From Novipirellula caenicola (lineage in GTDB: Bacteria > Planctomycetota > Planctomycetia > Pirellulales > Pirellulaceae): 64,000 nucleotides of DNA. Shown here in pieces: positions 56,140 through 64,000 of this stretch. Both the position numbers and the translations under genes were made by a program. The stretch's first letter is position 1. Every line of letters starts with the position of its first letter. The stretch is from assembly GCF_039545035.1 (NCBI RefSeq), contig NZ_BAABRO010000005.1, positions 310,001 through 374,000 of the forward strand, read 5' to 3'. Below the pieces are notes generated by a model. It ran no database searches. It was not told the origin of the DNA and worked only from the letters and a program-made list of their open reading frames with translations.

Positions 56140-56985
56140 ATGAAAGTAGCCGTCTTTGTCAAAGCAACCAAGAGCTCCGAAGCAGGGCAAATGCCTGACG
56201 AGAAATTGTTGGCCGATATGGGCAAGTTCAACGAGGAACTGGTTCAAGCGGGAATCATGAAGGCTGGTGAAGGACTGAAGCCAAGTTCCGAAGGGGTGCG
56301 AGTCCGCTTCAGTGGAACCGACCGAACCGTAACGGATGGGCCGTTCGCGGAAACCAAAGAACTGGTTGCTGGGTTCTGGCTTTGGGAAGTGAGTTCGATG
56401 CAGGAAGCGATCGATTGGGTCAAACGATGTCCCAATCCGATGATCGAAGAATCGGACATCGAAATTCGTCCGCTGTACGAAATGGAAGATTTTGCAGAAT
56501 CGGATCCGACCGGCCAAATCGGCGATCAAGAAGACGATCTTCGTGAGCAGATCACGATGCTGCAAAGCCAAGTTCAACCCTACCTTTTCTATGGCGGTCG
56601 CTGCGAAGAAGCACTGGCGTTCTACGAGCAAGCGATTGGAGCCACCGTATTGATGAAGATGCGGTTCAGCGACAGCCCCGACCCGCTGCCCGAGGGTATG
56701 CTCGAGTCGGGGTTTGAGGAAAAAGTGATGCATGCCTCCTTCCGAGTCGGCAAGATGACGTTGATGGCGTCCGATGGCTGCGGCGAAGCCACGGCTCACC
56801 AGGGATTTCGGCTTGCGTTATCGGTCGAAAACGAATCCGTTTGTGATCGCGTTTTCACAGCACTCGCCGAAGGCGGCAACGTCGATATGCCGCTGGATGA
56901 AACGTTTTGGTCACCACGCTTCGGCATGCTGACCGACAAATTTGGTATTGGTTGGATGGTAATGGTCCCAGGATCTGAATCGTAA
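56140..56985 (+). CDS. YCII/DGPF domain fused to a PhnB-like VOC domain
   Basis: A 281-aa fusion. The N-terminal 120 residues are a YCII-related DGPF domain (VTDGPFAETKELVAGFWLWE), and from about residue 145 a PhnB-type glyoxalase/VOC domain begins (VQPYLFYGGRCEEALAFYEQ, AIGATVLMKMRFSDSPDPLP). The linker is acidic. DGPF proteins are the usual targets of ECF42 sigma factors, with unknown biochemical role. GGAGAAAAAC precedes the ATG. The gene lies 157 bases after the sigma factor and 106 bases before a second DGPF gene. Confidence 0.82.
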   Translation: MKVAVFVKATKSSEAGQMPDEKLLADMGKFNEELVQAGIMKAGEGLKPSSEGVRVRFSGTDRTVTDGPFAETKELVAGFWLWEVSSMQEAIDWVKRCPNPMIEESDIEIRPLYEMEDFAESDPTGQIGDQEDDLREQITMLQSQVQPYLFYGGRCEEALAFYEQAIGATVLMKMRFSDSPDPLPEGMLESGFEEKVMHASFRVGKMTLMASDGCGEATAHQGFRLALSVENESVCDRVFTALAEGGNVDMPLDETFWSPRFGMLTDKFGIGWMVMVPGSES

Positions 56986-57091
56986 TCCTGGATTCCCTAT
57001 CCCTAAACTTCGATCCGTTGGTCGATGGAAGAAAGCGTTTGATTAAGATGATGAGAAAGCAAGAGAACAGGAATACGACCAGGAGTGAAGC

Positions 57092-57445
57092 ATGAAATAC
57101 ATGCTATTGATTTACAGTTCCGAGGACGGCTGGAACGAAGACGAACGCAAAAAATGCATGGTCGAATCGATGGGGATCGCTAGCGAACTCGAGCAGCAGG
57201 GAAAATGGATCGCGTCGTCACCACTGCATTCGGTGACCACCGCGACGAGTGTCCGCGTTCGAGAGGGGAAACGTCAAATCACCGATGGTCCGTTTGCTGA
57301 AACGACCGAACAACTCGGCGGATACTACATCATCGACGTGGATGACCTCGACGAAGCAATCGCGATTGCTGAACGACTTCCACCTGCGAAAAAAGGCACG
57401 GTTGAGATTCGTCCGATCGAGACACTGCCGGATGTCCCCTCGTGA
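57092..57445 (+). CDS. YCII-related DGPF-domain protein
   Basis: A 117-aa stand-alone DGPF protein starting MKYMLLIYSSEDGWNEDERK and carrying ITDGPFAETTEQLGGYYIID, then an EAIAIAERLPPAKKGTVEIR helix-strand end, as in the family. The fold is a ferredoxin-like dimer; no enzyme activity is established. AGGAGTGAAGC precedes the ATG. It is the third member of the ECF42 module, and sulfatase 10 follows 49 bases later on the same strand, so the module may also drive that gene. Confidence 0.85.
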   Translation: MKYMLLIYSSEDGWNEDERKKCMVESMGIASELEQQGKWIASSPLHSVTTATSVRVREGKRQITDGPFAETTEQLGGYYIIDVDDLDEAIAIAERLPPAKKGTVEIRPIETLPDVPS

Positions 57446-57494
57446 TCCTAGCAGTCCTCAGGAATCAGGTAACAAGAACCAGGTAACAGAAGCA

Positions 57495-59036
57495 ATGACG
57501 ACAAAACAGGTGACGATGGCATTTTCGCTGATCTGGTGCGTCAGCATCCTGTTCTCACCGCTGGTGATGGCTGACACCGCCACCACGACGAGCTCCGAGC
57601 CAGTCAAGCCAAACATCGTGTTTATCCTTGCCGATGATCTGGGTTGGCAAGACGTCGGCTTTATGGGCAGCCGCTATTTCGAAACTCCCCACCTGGATTC
57701 GCTGGCCGAACAAAGCTTGGTGTTTGATCAGGCCTACATGTATCCCACTTGTTCGCCGTCGCGAGCGGCGATTCTGACCGGGAAACAGTCGTTCCGTACC
57801 GGCTGCTACACCGTGCCAGTGCTAGAGCAGGGCAGTGCCAAGGACAATATTTTCTCGAGATGGACGGTCGAAAAAGAGCATCCGGTTTATGCAAAACCAC
57901 TTGCGGACGCAGGCTATCAACTGATCCACCTCGGAAAATGGCACATTGTCGGTCCGTATCCCGAAGCCGAAGGAGCGCTGCCGTTTGAGAAGAAGTTGGG
58001 CCAGCCGAAAAATGGCGACTTAAGCTGGCTCGCCGCGCACCAATCCGCCGAGATCCAGCAGTATTATCCAACCGGTCGCGGGTTTCATGAAAACGTCGGC
58101 GGTACATGGTGGGGCGATCCGGCTCGTGGTTATGAAAAAGGCTACAACGCGGAGGGTGGTGGCTATGTGGCTCCCTTCAAAAATCCCTTCATCGCTGAAA
58201 AGGAGGGCGATCACTGGCTCACCGATCGGCTCACCTCGGATGCGATCGATTTCATGCAGCGTCACAAGGACGGGCCATTTTTTGTGAACCTGCATTTCTA
58301 TGCGCCGCACCGACCGTCCGTCCCACGGCATCAAACGTGGCTGGATCATTTCATGAACAAGCCAGGCGACGCGTCGACCGGACAGGGAACGGGGCCGCTG
58401 AAGAAGAAAAAAGAAATTGCCGCCTACGCCACAATGGTCAAATCGCTCGACGAGAATGTCGGACGGATCACCAACTATCTCGATCAAGCCGGACTTCGCC
58501 GGAACACCGTGATTGTCTTTACCTCGGACAACGGTCACAACGGGTTGCAAAGTCGCAATGACAACCTTCGTGGAGCCAAAGGAACTCTCTACGAAGGAGG
58601 ATTGCGTGTTCCGGCGCTGATCCATTGGCCCGAAACCGTCACCCCCGCCCGTTGCCAGCTGCCCATCCACGGGCTCGACCTTTTTCCAACCTTCCTCGAA
58701 CTGGCAGGGATCAACGATTACGAAGGAACGCTTGATGGCGACAGCCTGTTGCCGTTGATGCACGGCAACCCGCTGGCAGAACGCGCCCTGTTTTGGCATG
58801 TCGCCAGTGCCTACAAGAATCCTGCCGCGTCCATCATCCGCAAGGGAGACTGGAAGCTGATCCAATTTCTCAAAGACGGGAAAACCGAACTCTACAATCT
58901 TCGTCTGGATCAAAAAGAGAGCCAAAACTTGGCCGCGAAAAATCCCGAAGTGGCTGAAGCACTGGTGAAGCAACTGGTCGCTTGGCGCAAAGCCAACCAC
59001 GTGCCGCTGCCGCCAAGTTCAACGCTCGAATTTTAA
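57495..59036 (+). CDS. Secreted type I sulfatase 10
   Basis: A 513-aa sulfatase starting at the ATG at 57495 with signal peptide (AFSLIWCVSILFSPLVMA); the open frame runs upstream through the DGPF gene but is not coding there. Metal pair in ILADDLGWQD, formylglycine motif CSPSR (Cys86), GKWHIVGP (isoleucine-valine in place of the usual leucine-glycine), YAPHRP and TSDNGH. C-terminal SIIRKGDWKLIQFLKDGKTE is conserved. A direct repeat CAGGTAACA(A)GAA lies in the 45 bases before the start. It ends convergently with the arsenate operon, 141 bases apart. Possible control by the upstream ECF42 factor is inference. Confidence 0.9.
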   Translation: MTTKQVTMAFSLIWCVSILFSPLVMADTATTTSSEPVKPNIVFILADDLGWQDVGFMGSRYFETPHLDSLAEQSLVFDQAYMYPTCSPSRAAILTGKQSFRTGCYTVPVLEQGSAKDNIFSRWTVEKEHPVYAKPLADAGYQLIHLGKWHIVGPYPEAEGALPFEKKLGQPKNGDLSWLAAHQSAEIQQYYPTGRGFHENVGGTWWGDPARGYEKGYNAEGGGYVAPFKNPFIAEKEGDHWLTDRLTSDAIDFMQRHKDGPFFVNLHFYAPHRPSVPRHQTWLDHFMNKPGDASTGQGTGPLKKKKEIAAYATMVKSLDENVGRITNYLDQAGLRRNTVIVFTSDNGHNGLQSRNDNLRGAKGTLYEGGLRVPALIHWPETVTPARCQLPIHGLDLFPTFLELAGINDYEGTLDGDSLLPLMHGNPLAERALFWHVASAYKNPAASIIRKGDWKLIQFLKDGKTELYNLRLDQKESQNLAAKNPEVAEALVKQLVAWRKANHVPLPPSSTLEF

Positions 59037-59177
59037 GACGCTCGCGAGGGTCTACACCAATCGCATCAAGATGCCTGCAGCGAGCAAACTGCGGGGTTCG
59101 CCAGCGGTGCATGAAGCTGTCCTGGGCTCGATGTATCCACCTGCGCCCTCGACGCGATTCCAGCAAAAGTTATCACG

Positions 59178-59630
59178 CTATGCCAGACGCGATTCTTCCG
59201 CATCCGCGCCGCCACGACGAACCCACTGGACGATGTGTTCTTCGATGGTGTTGCGAACGGCTCGAAATCGATCGAGTCGTTCGCGTTCGCTCCCCTCGGC
59301 GGCGGCAGGGTCTTCAAACGGCCAATGAATGGTGTGGCGTGTGAATGGCCACACGTGAGGGCACGAATTCTCGTCGTACTCACAGACGATGATGACATGT
59401 CTGACAGCGAGTTTACCGAGATACTCCGTTAGCGATTTGGAACGGTGACCTTGCAAACTAATTCCGACTTCGTCCATCACGCGAATGGTCATCGGATGAA
59501 TGTCGCGTGGATTCAATCCTGCACTGTGAATCTCGAAGCGGTTACCCGCGTGTTTGCGTAGAAACGCCTCGGCCATCTGGCTTCGCGCCGAGTTCCCTTC
59601 ACAGAGGAACAATACGACGGGTTTGGACAT
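59178..59630 (-). CDS. arsC: Arsenate reductase, LMW-phosphatase type
   Basis: A 150-aa protein with the low-molecular-weight phosphatase loop LFLCEGNSARSQMAEAFLR: C10 to R16 is the CX5R site. C83 and C90 (VCEYDENSC) match the redox pair of thioredoxin-coupled arsenate reductases such as S. aureus ArsC, so it would reduce As(V) to As(III). The CEGNSAR loop differs from the common CTGNSCR at two places, keeping the catalytic cysteine and arginine. It is the last gene of the minus-strand arsenic operon, 69 bases after the PstS-like gene. A phosphotyrosine-phosphatase role is unlikely because of the cysteine pair. Confidence 0.87.
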   Translation of the reverse strand: MSKPVVLFLCEGNSARSQMAEAFLRKHAGNRFEIHSAGLNPRDIHPMTIRVMDEVGISLQGHRSKSLTEYLGKLAVRHVIIVCEYDENSCPHVWPFTRHTIHWPFEDPAAAEGSERERLDRFRAVRNTIEEHIVQWVRRGGADAEESRLA

Positions 59631-59699
59631 GACTGACTCCGGTTCAACAATCTATCTAGTCGCGTGACTCGTAGCGGGCGACACAATCGGGAGGGCACG

Positions 59700-60812
59700 C
59701 TACGGCGTCTGCACGAACGAATCCTGCGATGCCACTTTCATCGATTCCAACTTGGACTCGGATGCCCGAATCACGTGTGGCGCCAAACGCACGTTGCCGG
59801 CGGCTTCGGCGTAATCTTGACCACTGGTAAGACACCACTGGATAAATGATTTCACTCGCTCGGTCTGCGCGTCATCGGCGTACTGTTTGCGAAGCAGAAT
59901 CCATGTGAAGGTGACAATCGGGTACGAGTATTCACCGCTGGGGTCGGGGACGTAAGCGAGCAGGTTGTCGGGAAGCTCTGCATTCAACAGGGTTTCCAGC
60001 CCCGACGTTCCCGAGGGAGCCACGTAGTTCCCGGCTTTGTTTTCCAGGGCGGCCATGCCAAGCCCTACTTCGCGGGCTGCACCGTATTGCACATAGCCGA
60101 TCGAATAAGGCGTTTGCTTGATTCTTCCTGCAACGCCCGAGTTTCCTGATGCGCTCATCGCGGCCCCTGGCCAATCGAGCACCTTGACTCCACGGCCCCT
60201 CGAAGCGTCCGATGGGTTGCTACCAAACTGATCGGCCCACTCGTCGTTGATCGCAGCCAAGTGATTAGTAAAAGCAAAGGTCGTACCACTGCTGTCTTGC
60301 CGGACGATCACATGAATCGGTTGGTCAGGAAGTTTTTTGCCTGGATTCGCTTCTTGGATCCGCGGATCATTCCATCGTGTCTCTTTCCCCAGAAATGCGT
60401 CGACATAGACATCTCGCGGTAAGTTCAATTTTGCGGGAAGACCTTCGGGGTTGTAAGCGAGGACGATGATTCCGGCCGTGATTGGAATCTGAATCGCTCC
60501 ACCCTCGACGGAACTCAACGCCGCTTCGGAGAGCCCCGCATCGGTCCCGCCGAAATCGATAGAACCTTCGATGAAACGTTTCTCTCCTTCGCCACTGCCG
60601 ATGGATTCATAGTGGATGTCAACATCGGCGTGTCGCTTGTGATACTGCTCGGCCCACGTCTTGATGATCGGAGCAGCAAAGGTCGATCCGCCGCCGGTGA
60701 CAGCCGAGTCCGAAATCTTCGGTCTTGATCCGCTGCAGCCGATTGTCAGTAGTGCCATCACGCACCATGCCGCCAAAGCGGTCCAATATCCGCGTGTACC
60801 CAAGTCGTTCAT
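59700..60812 (-). CDS. PstS-like phosphate (arsenate) binding lipoprotein
   Basis: A 370-aa periplasmic binding protein with a lipobox, WCVMALLTIGCSGS. GGGSTFAAPIIKTWAEQYHK, YESIGSGEGEKRFIEGSIDF and GGTDAGLSE are the phosphate-ligand blocks of PstS, and RQDSSGTTFAFTNHLAAIND adds the second lobe. The ATG at 60812 is chosen because it starts the lipoprotein signal; the frame is open to 61592 upstream but overlaps arsJ on the same strand with no family sense. No PstC, PstA or PstB gene is adjacent, so the protein works with a transporter encoded elsewhere or scavenges phosphate during arsenate stress. Placed 32 bases after arsJ. Confidence 0.87.
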   Translation of the reverse strand: MNDLGTRGYWTALAAWCVMALLTIGCSGSRPKISDSAVTGGGSTFAAPIIKTWAEQYHKRHADVDIHYESIGSGEGEKRFIEGSIDFGGTDAGLSEAALSSVEGGAIQIPITAGIIVLAYNPEGLPAKLNLPRDVYVDAFLGKETRWNDPRIQEANPGKKLPDQPIHVIVRQDSSGTTFAFTNHLAAINDEWADQFGSNPSDASRGRGVKVLDWPGAAMSASGNSGVAGRIKQTPYSIGYVQYGAAREVGLGMAALENKAGNYVAPSGTSGLETLLNAELPDNLLAYVPDPSGEYSYPIVTFTWILLRKQYADDAQTERVKSFIQWCLTSGQDYAEAAGNVRLAPHVIRASESKLESMKVASQDSFVQTP

Positions 60813-60844
60813 TTCGGTTTCCCTTTCGGCGTCTAAAAACTGTC

Positions 60845-62092
60845 TTAAGATGTCTGAGGAGCCATCTCGGCATTGGAAGATCGTTTGGAGGTCGGCAAGT
60901 AAAGCGTCATCGCCGCGGCAATCAACACGAACACACACGAGGTCCACAAGCAGCCTGGCAATCCGGCAAGCAAAAACATCGTGCCCGATAGGAGTGTGCC
61001 CACAAGCCGACCACAGGCATTTGCCATGTAATAAAAACCGACATTCAGCGCAACCTTGTCCGAGTCCGCGTAGGCGAGGATCAGATAGGAATGAACCGAT
61101 GAGTTCACGGCAAACACCACTCCGAACACCGCCAACCCCAACAGGATGCTGATGTTGGGATAGAAGTCGACTTGGATGGCAATCGCCAGCGCGAGTGAAA
61201 CGAGGAACAGCGTGAATCCCCAGCTCTGTGCGGCTCGTGCGCCGCCGGTGATTCCGCCGGTACGGTTCGCAAACCGTGGCGCCGATGCTTGAATGATCCC
61301 ATAACCGATCACCCACGCGGCGAGAAAGCCGCCGATGCCGGCAAAGCTCCAACCGAGATGCGAAGCGAGGAAGACCGGAAGTCCGACGACGAACCAAACA
61401 TCTCGGGCTCCGAACAGAAAGAAGCGAGCGAACGAAAGGATGTTGATCTCGCGGTTTTTCGAAAACAGTTCCTTGAACCGAACCTTCGATTTGGCTTTGC
61501 CCATTTCGGACCGGAGCATGGTGACCGAACACACAAGCACCACGCCAAGCGCCGCCGCCATCGCCCAAAGCGACGCTGCAAAGCCGAGCCACTGAAGCAG
61601 CACGCCACCAAGTAAGAAACCGACGCCCTTCAGTGCATTCTTACTGCCCGTCAGTATCGCCACCCATTTGTAAAGCCGCGATTGACTCGTTGCTTCATCG
61701 GGATCATTGACCAACAACTTGACCGCGCTCTTGGAACTCATCTTCGTCAAGTCTTTGGCGATGCCGGAAATCGCTTGACTGCCCATCACGTAGGCAACCG
61801 AGACCCACGCGATCCACTCGGGCTGGATGAACGACAACATCGTCAACGCAACGATCTGCAGTGCCAATCCAGCAAACAGAGTGATGCGAAGCCCGTAGCG
61901 TGATGCGATCCAACCACCCAATAAATTGGTGATGACTCCACAGAATTCATACAGCAAGAACAGAAACGCAAGGCTGACCGGCGAATACCCCAATTCATGA
62001 AAATGAAGTAGCACCAACATGCGCAAGGCACCGTCGGTCAGGGTGAACCCCCAATACGCCGCTGTCACAAGTCCGTAGCTTTTTTTGTCCAC
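60845..62092 (-). CDS. arsJ: ArsJ organoarsenical (1-arseno-3-phosphoglycerate) efflux permease
   Basis: A 415-aa major-facilitator protein with about 11-12 helices and ArsJ-type sequence (TAAYWGFTLTDGALRMLVLL, YSPVSLAFLFLLYEFCGVIT, DLTKMSSKSAVKLLV). With the neighbouring GAPDH it forms the known As(V) pathway: GAPDH makes 1-arseno-3-phosphoglycerate, ArsJ exports it, and it breaks down outside. GTG at 62092 with AGGGA five bases upstream gives MDKKSYGLVTAAYWG and a 16-base gap to the GAPDH stop; a longer reading to 62143 would overlap GAPDH by 35 bases and adds a region without homology. Confidence 0.85.
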   Translation of the reverse strand: MDKKSYGLVTAAYWGFTLTDGALRMLVLLHFHELGYSPVSLAFLFLLYEFCGVITNLLGGWIASRYGLRITLFAGLALQIVALTMLSFIQPEWIAWVSVAYVMGSQAISGIAKDLTKMSSKSAVKLLVNDPDEATSQSRLYKWVAILTGSKNALKGVGFLLGGVLLQWLGFAASLWAMAAALGVVLVCSVTMLRSEMGKAKSKVRFKELFSKNREINILSFARFFLFGARDVWFVVGLPVFLASHLGWSFAGIGGFLAAWVIGYGIIQASAPRFANRTGGITGGARAAQSWGFTLFLVSLALAIAIQVDFYPNISILLGLAVFGVVFAVNSSVHSYLILAYADSDKVALNVGFYYMANACGRLVGTLLSGTMFLLAGLPGCLWTSCVFVLIAAAMTLYLPTSKRSSNAEMAPQTS

Positions 62093-62108
62093 TGGTGTCC
62101 CTACGGTG

Positions 62109-63134
62109 TTATGCGGGTGCGTGACCTGGCAAACGACAAGCAACCTTCTTGACCAATTCCATCATACGATTGGCGTAACCGACCTCGTTGTCGTACCAAA
62201 CCAGGATCTTCACCATGGTTTCGTCGATCATCATCGTCGAGGGACCGTCAACGATTCCCGAACGGATATCGTTCACATAATCCGCCGACACAAGTGGCTT
62301 TGTTTCAAATCCAAGAATGCCCTTCAAACTGCCTTGCGATGCATCCTTTAGTCGATCATTGATTTCGTCGGCAGTCGCAGGTCGCTGCAGCTCAAACACA
62401 CAGTCGGTCAGCGATGCATTGAGTAGCGGCACACGAACCGCCAAACCATTCAATTTGCCTTCGAGCTCGGGGTAGATCATCGTGATCGCTTTCGCCGAAC
62501 CGGTCGTCGTCGGAACCAAAGAATTCAAAGCCGATCTCGCTCGACGCAAATCGGCATGCGGTGTATCGACGATCACTTGCGTGTTGGTAACATCGTGCAG
62601 CGTGGTGATCACCCCATGCTTGATTCCAAACTGTTCATGGACCACCTTGACGACCGGAGCCAGGCAGTTGGTCGTGCATGACGCCGCGGTAAGCAGATGG
62701 TGCTGATCGGGATCATAAAGATCGTCATTACAACCCATGACCACGTTCAATGCACCTTCCTTGACGGGTGCCGCGACGACGACCTTCTTGACACCTTGTT
62801 CAAAGTACGGGTTCAGCGTTTCCGGCGTACGAAACTTTCCCGAACTCTCCACCACGATGTCCACCCCCAGGTCCCGCCATGGAACCTCTGCAGGCGTACT
62901 GTGGCTCGAGAAACTAACGCGTTTGCCCTCGACAACGATCGCGTCATCGGTGGACTCGATCTCTTTTTGCCAGCGGCCATGAACGGTATCAAACTCAAGC
63001 AAATGAGCTGCTGCCTTGGTCCCGCCTTTGACTTCGTTCACATGCACGATTTCGAAATCGGGCCAATCCCAGGCAGCTCGAAAGCCCAGGCGACCCATGC
63101 GGCCAAATCCGTTAATCCCGACGCGGACACTCAT
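62109..63134 (-). CDS. ArsJ-associated glyceraldehyde-3-phosphate dehydrogenase
   Basis: A 341-aa type I GAPDH: Rossmann start [20 protein letters not shown], catalytic cysteine in [16 protein letters not shown], and [17 protein letters not shown] and [16 protein letters not shown]. Located directly upstream of arsJ, it is the dedicated copy that arsenylates glyceraldehyde-3-phosphate for export rather than the glycolytic enzyme. ATG at 63134 overlaps the arsR stop codon (ATGA), so translation is coupled. In ORF terms a start 21 bases upstream is possible but lies within arsR. NAD binding and dimer regions are normal. Confidence 0.9.
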   Translation of the reverse strand: MSVRVGINGFGRMGRLGFRAAWDWPDFEIVHVNEVKGGTKAAAHLLEFDTVHGRWQKEIESTDDAIVVEGKRVSFSSHSTPAEVPWRDLGVDIVVESSGKFRTPETLNPYFEQGVKKVVVAAPVKEGALNVVMGCNDDLYDPDQHHLLTAASCTTNCLAPVVKVVHEQFGIKHGVITTLHDVTNTQVIVDTPHADLRRARSALNSLVPTTTGSAKAITMIYPELEGKLNGLAVRVPLLNASLTDCVFELQRPATADEINDRLKDASQGSLKGILGFETKPLVSADYVNDIRSGIVDGPSTMMIDETMVKILVWYDNEVGYANRMMELVKKVACRLPGHAPA

Positions 63135-63505
63135 TTCTCTGCCACCTTTCCACACGATTTCCGTTTCTTGGTCTGTTTCTTTCCCACCGGATCACAAGAA
63201 CCCGGGGCACAAAGTTCCGGCCTGCCTTGGCAGCAGTCTTCGGTCAGAAAACCCATCAAGCAATTAATTCCCTTGACGTTGATCGCATAGATGACCGAAC
63301 GTCCCTGTTTGTGCGACTCAACCAGCCCAGCATGCGACAGTTCCTTTAAATGAAATGACAGCGTCGCCGGAGGTATCTTCAATTTCTCGGCAATTTGACC
63401 CGCCGGCAGCCCGCTGGGCCCCAGCCGCACAAGCAACCGAAAGACCTCCAAGCGTGATTCCTGGGCGAGCGCATGAAGAGCAATAACAGCCTGATTTATT
63501 TCCAT
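63131..63505 (-). CDS. arsR: ArsR-family arsenic-responsive repressor
   Basis: A 124-aa winged-helix repressor: [60 protein letters not shown], then a C-terminal cysteine group [16 protein letters not shown]. The vicinal Cys pair plus a third cysteine fits the As(III)-binding arrangement of the AfArsR type. The ATG at 63505 is favoured over 63526 because the promoter at 63513-63540 puts the transcript start at this codon. It heads the operon arsR-gapdh-arsJ-pstS-arsC and presumably represses it until As(III) appears. Confidence 0.88.
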   Translation of the reverse strand: MEINQAVIALHALAQESRLEVFRLLVRLGPSGLPAGQIAEKLKIPPATLSFHLKELSHAGLVESHKQGRSVIYAINVKGINCLMGFLTEDCCQGRPELCAPGSCDPVGKKQTKKRKSCGKVAEK

Positions 63506-64000
63506 GGTTGTAAAACTATCGAACATTCCAAGCGTGTCAATGGCCGGTGCACCGGGTGCGACGCAGCAAGGCCGCCGACGACGCAAAATCGCAGCCGATC
63601 CGCTTCGAAACGGACGAATGAGACCCACGCTGAAAACCAAAACCAGTCGATCAGAGTAGGAGGATCATGACTGCGGATCGCCCCCTTTTGGGTTCGACGT
63701 GGAAACCATTTATCCGCCAAAAGCCCGCCAAAGTCACGTAAAACCGAGGTTTTCAGCAGTCTCCGGCACGTTTGCGTTTTTTCGAAACCAATCCCATCAG
63801 ACAACCCCTTTCTTTCCCGCACGGCGGCAACGATGAAGATATGATGAATTCCTCGTTTTTTGGGATGCCGTGACCCATGGGTCGTAAGCGAGTCTGACCG
63901 CCAATCCCCCATTTTCACGTCAACGCACGCGGCGATTTGTCGGAACCGTATCAATGCTGTCGCCGTGCTGGGGCACGACAAACGTGAACCTGGACGGGCG
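63506..64000. other. Right-end intergenic stretch
   Basis: Contains the arsR promoter. The rest, to the window edge, has no supported gene; a long open frame on the minus strand (to 63981) has no family sense and would overlap the promoter. Confidence 0.5.
63513..63540 (-). promoter_or_regulatory. arsR promoter, apparently leaderless
   Basis: On the minus strand TTGACA (complement of 63535-63540), a 16-bp spacer and TAGTTT (complement of 63513-63518) place the transcript start about seven bases later, at the ATG at 63505. The GTTCGATAGTTTTACAACC stretch around the -10 may hold the ArsR operator, but no clean inverted repeat is visible. Confidence 0.6.

Noticed and set aside
60812-61592. Long N-terminal extension of the PstS-like protein
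   Set aside because: The extension overlaps arsJ in another frame, has low-complexity Arg-rich content, and the lipoprotein signal begins at 60812.
63496-63981. 161-codon open frame at the right end, minus strand
   Set aside because: It covers the arsR promoter and start, has no recognisable sequence and no ribosome site.

Overview
The window reads as a chromosome segment of a marine planctomycete, most like Rhodopirellula and its relatives (Pirellulaceae). The reasons are ten secreted type I sulfatases, a DUF1559 prepilin-like protein, an SHD1-domain protein, an ECF42-type sigma factor, many dispersed palindromic intergenic repeats and generally weak Shine-Dalgarno sites. This assignment is inference from gene content; no rRNA or intact tRNA is present.

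Left edge (1-3.7 kb), a probable integrated island: a RepC-like plasmid replication initiator broken by one in-frame TAA, then on the minus strand an unrecognised 125-aa protein and a two-gene Pycsar anti-phage module (nucleotide cyclase plus membrane effector). A tRNA 3'-end-like fragment between two strong terminators may mark the island border. From 3.7 to 10.3 kb there is a catalase-like haem protein, an AI-2E family permease, a broken gene, and long non-coding stretches with dispersed repeats, including a 420-bp repeat rich in GTACTC that recurs at 14.7-15.6 kb.

The core (10.4-59 kb) is a polysaccharide-degradation locus: a sialate O-acetylesterase-type enzyme, ten sulfatases, two GH29 fucosidase-like enzymes, a GH172 (DUF2961) enzyme, two GH116-like enzymes (one with a LamG domain), a GH141-like beta-helix protein, an EF-hand esterase, a GH117-like anhydrogalactosidase and a GH97 enzyme. 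A MarR regulator is translationally coupled to a TauE/SafE sulfite/sulfonate exporter among the sulfatases. No SusC/SusD pair, kinase or lyase is seen. The enzyme set suggests a sulfated algal polysaccharide containing fucose or L-galactose and 3,6-anhydrogalactose; this is inference.

The most striking regulatory signal is a pair of TGTCGCAA direct repeats, spaced exactly 21 bp and followed 30-31 bp later by a -10-like hexamer. It occurs four times, each ahead of a transcription unit of this locus (GH29; the DUF1559-led 17-kb run; GH116-LamG; GH117-GH97). That geometry suggests a common AraC-type activator encoded elsewhere. The second striking signal is a REP/RAYT system: a Y1 transposase gene flanked by four REP palindromes on each side, a REP pair 28 kb away, and a REP-derived array inside the neighbouring GH116 gene that is kept in frame and translated as 11-residue repeats.

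Right end (54.7-63.5 kb): an ECF42 sigma factor with its usual DGPF (YCII) partner genes, the last sulfatase, and on the minus strand an arsenate-resistance operon arsR-gapdh-arsJ-pstS-arsC. Both arsR and the marR gene appear to have nearly leaderless promoters.
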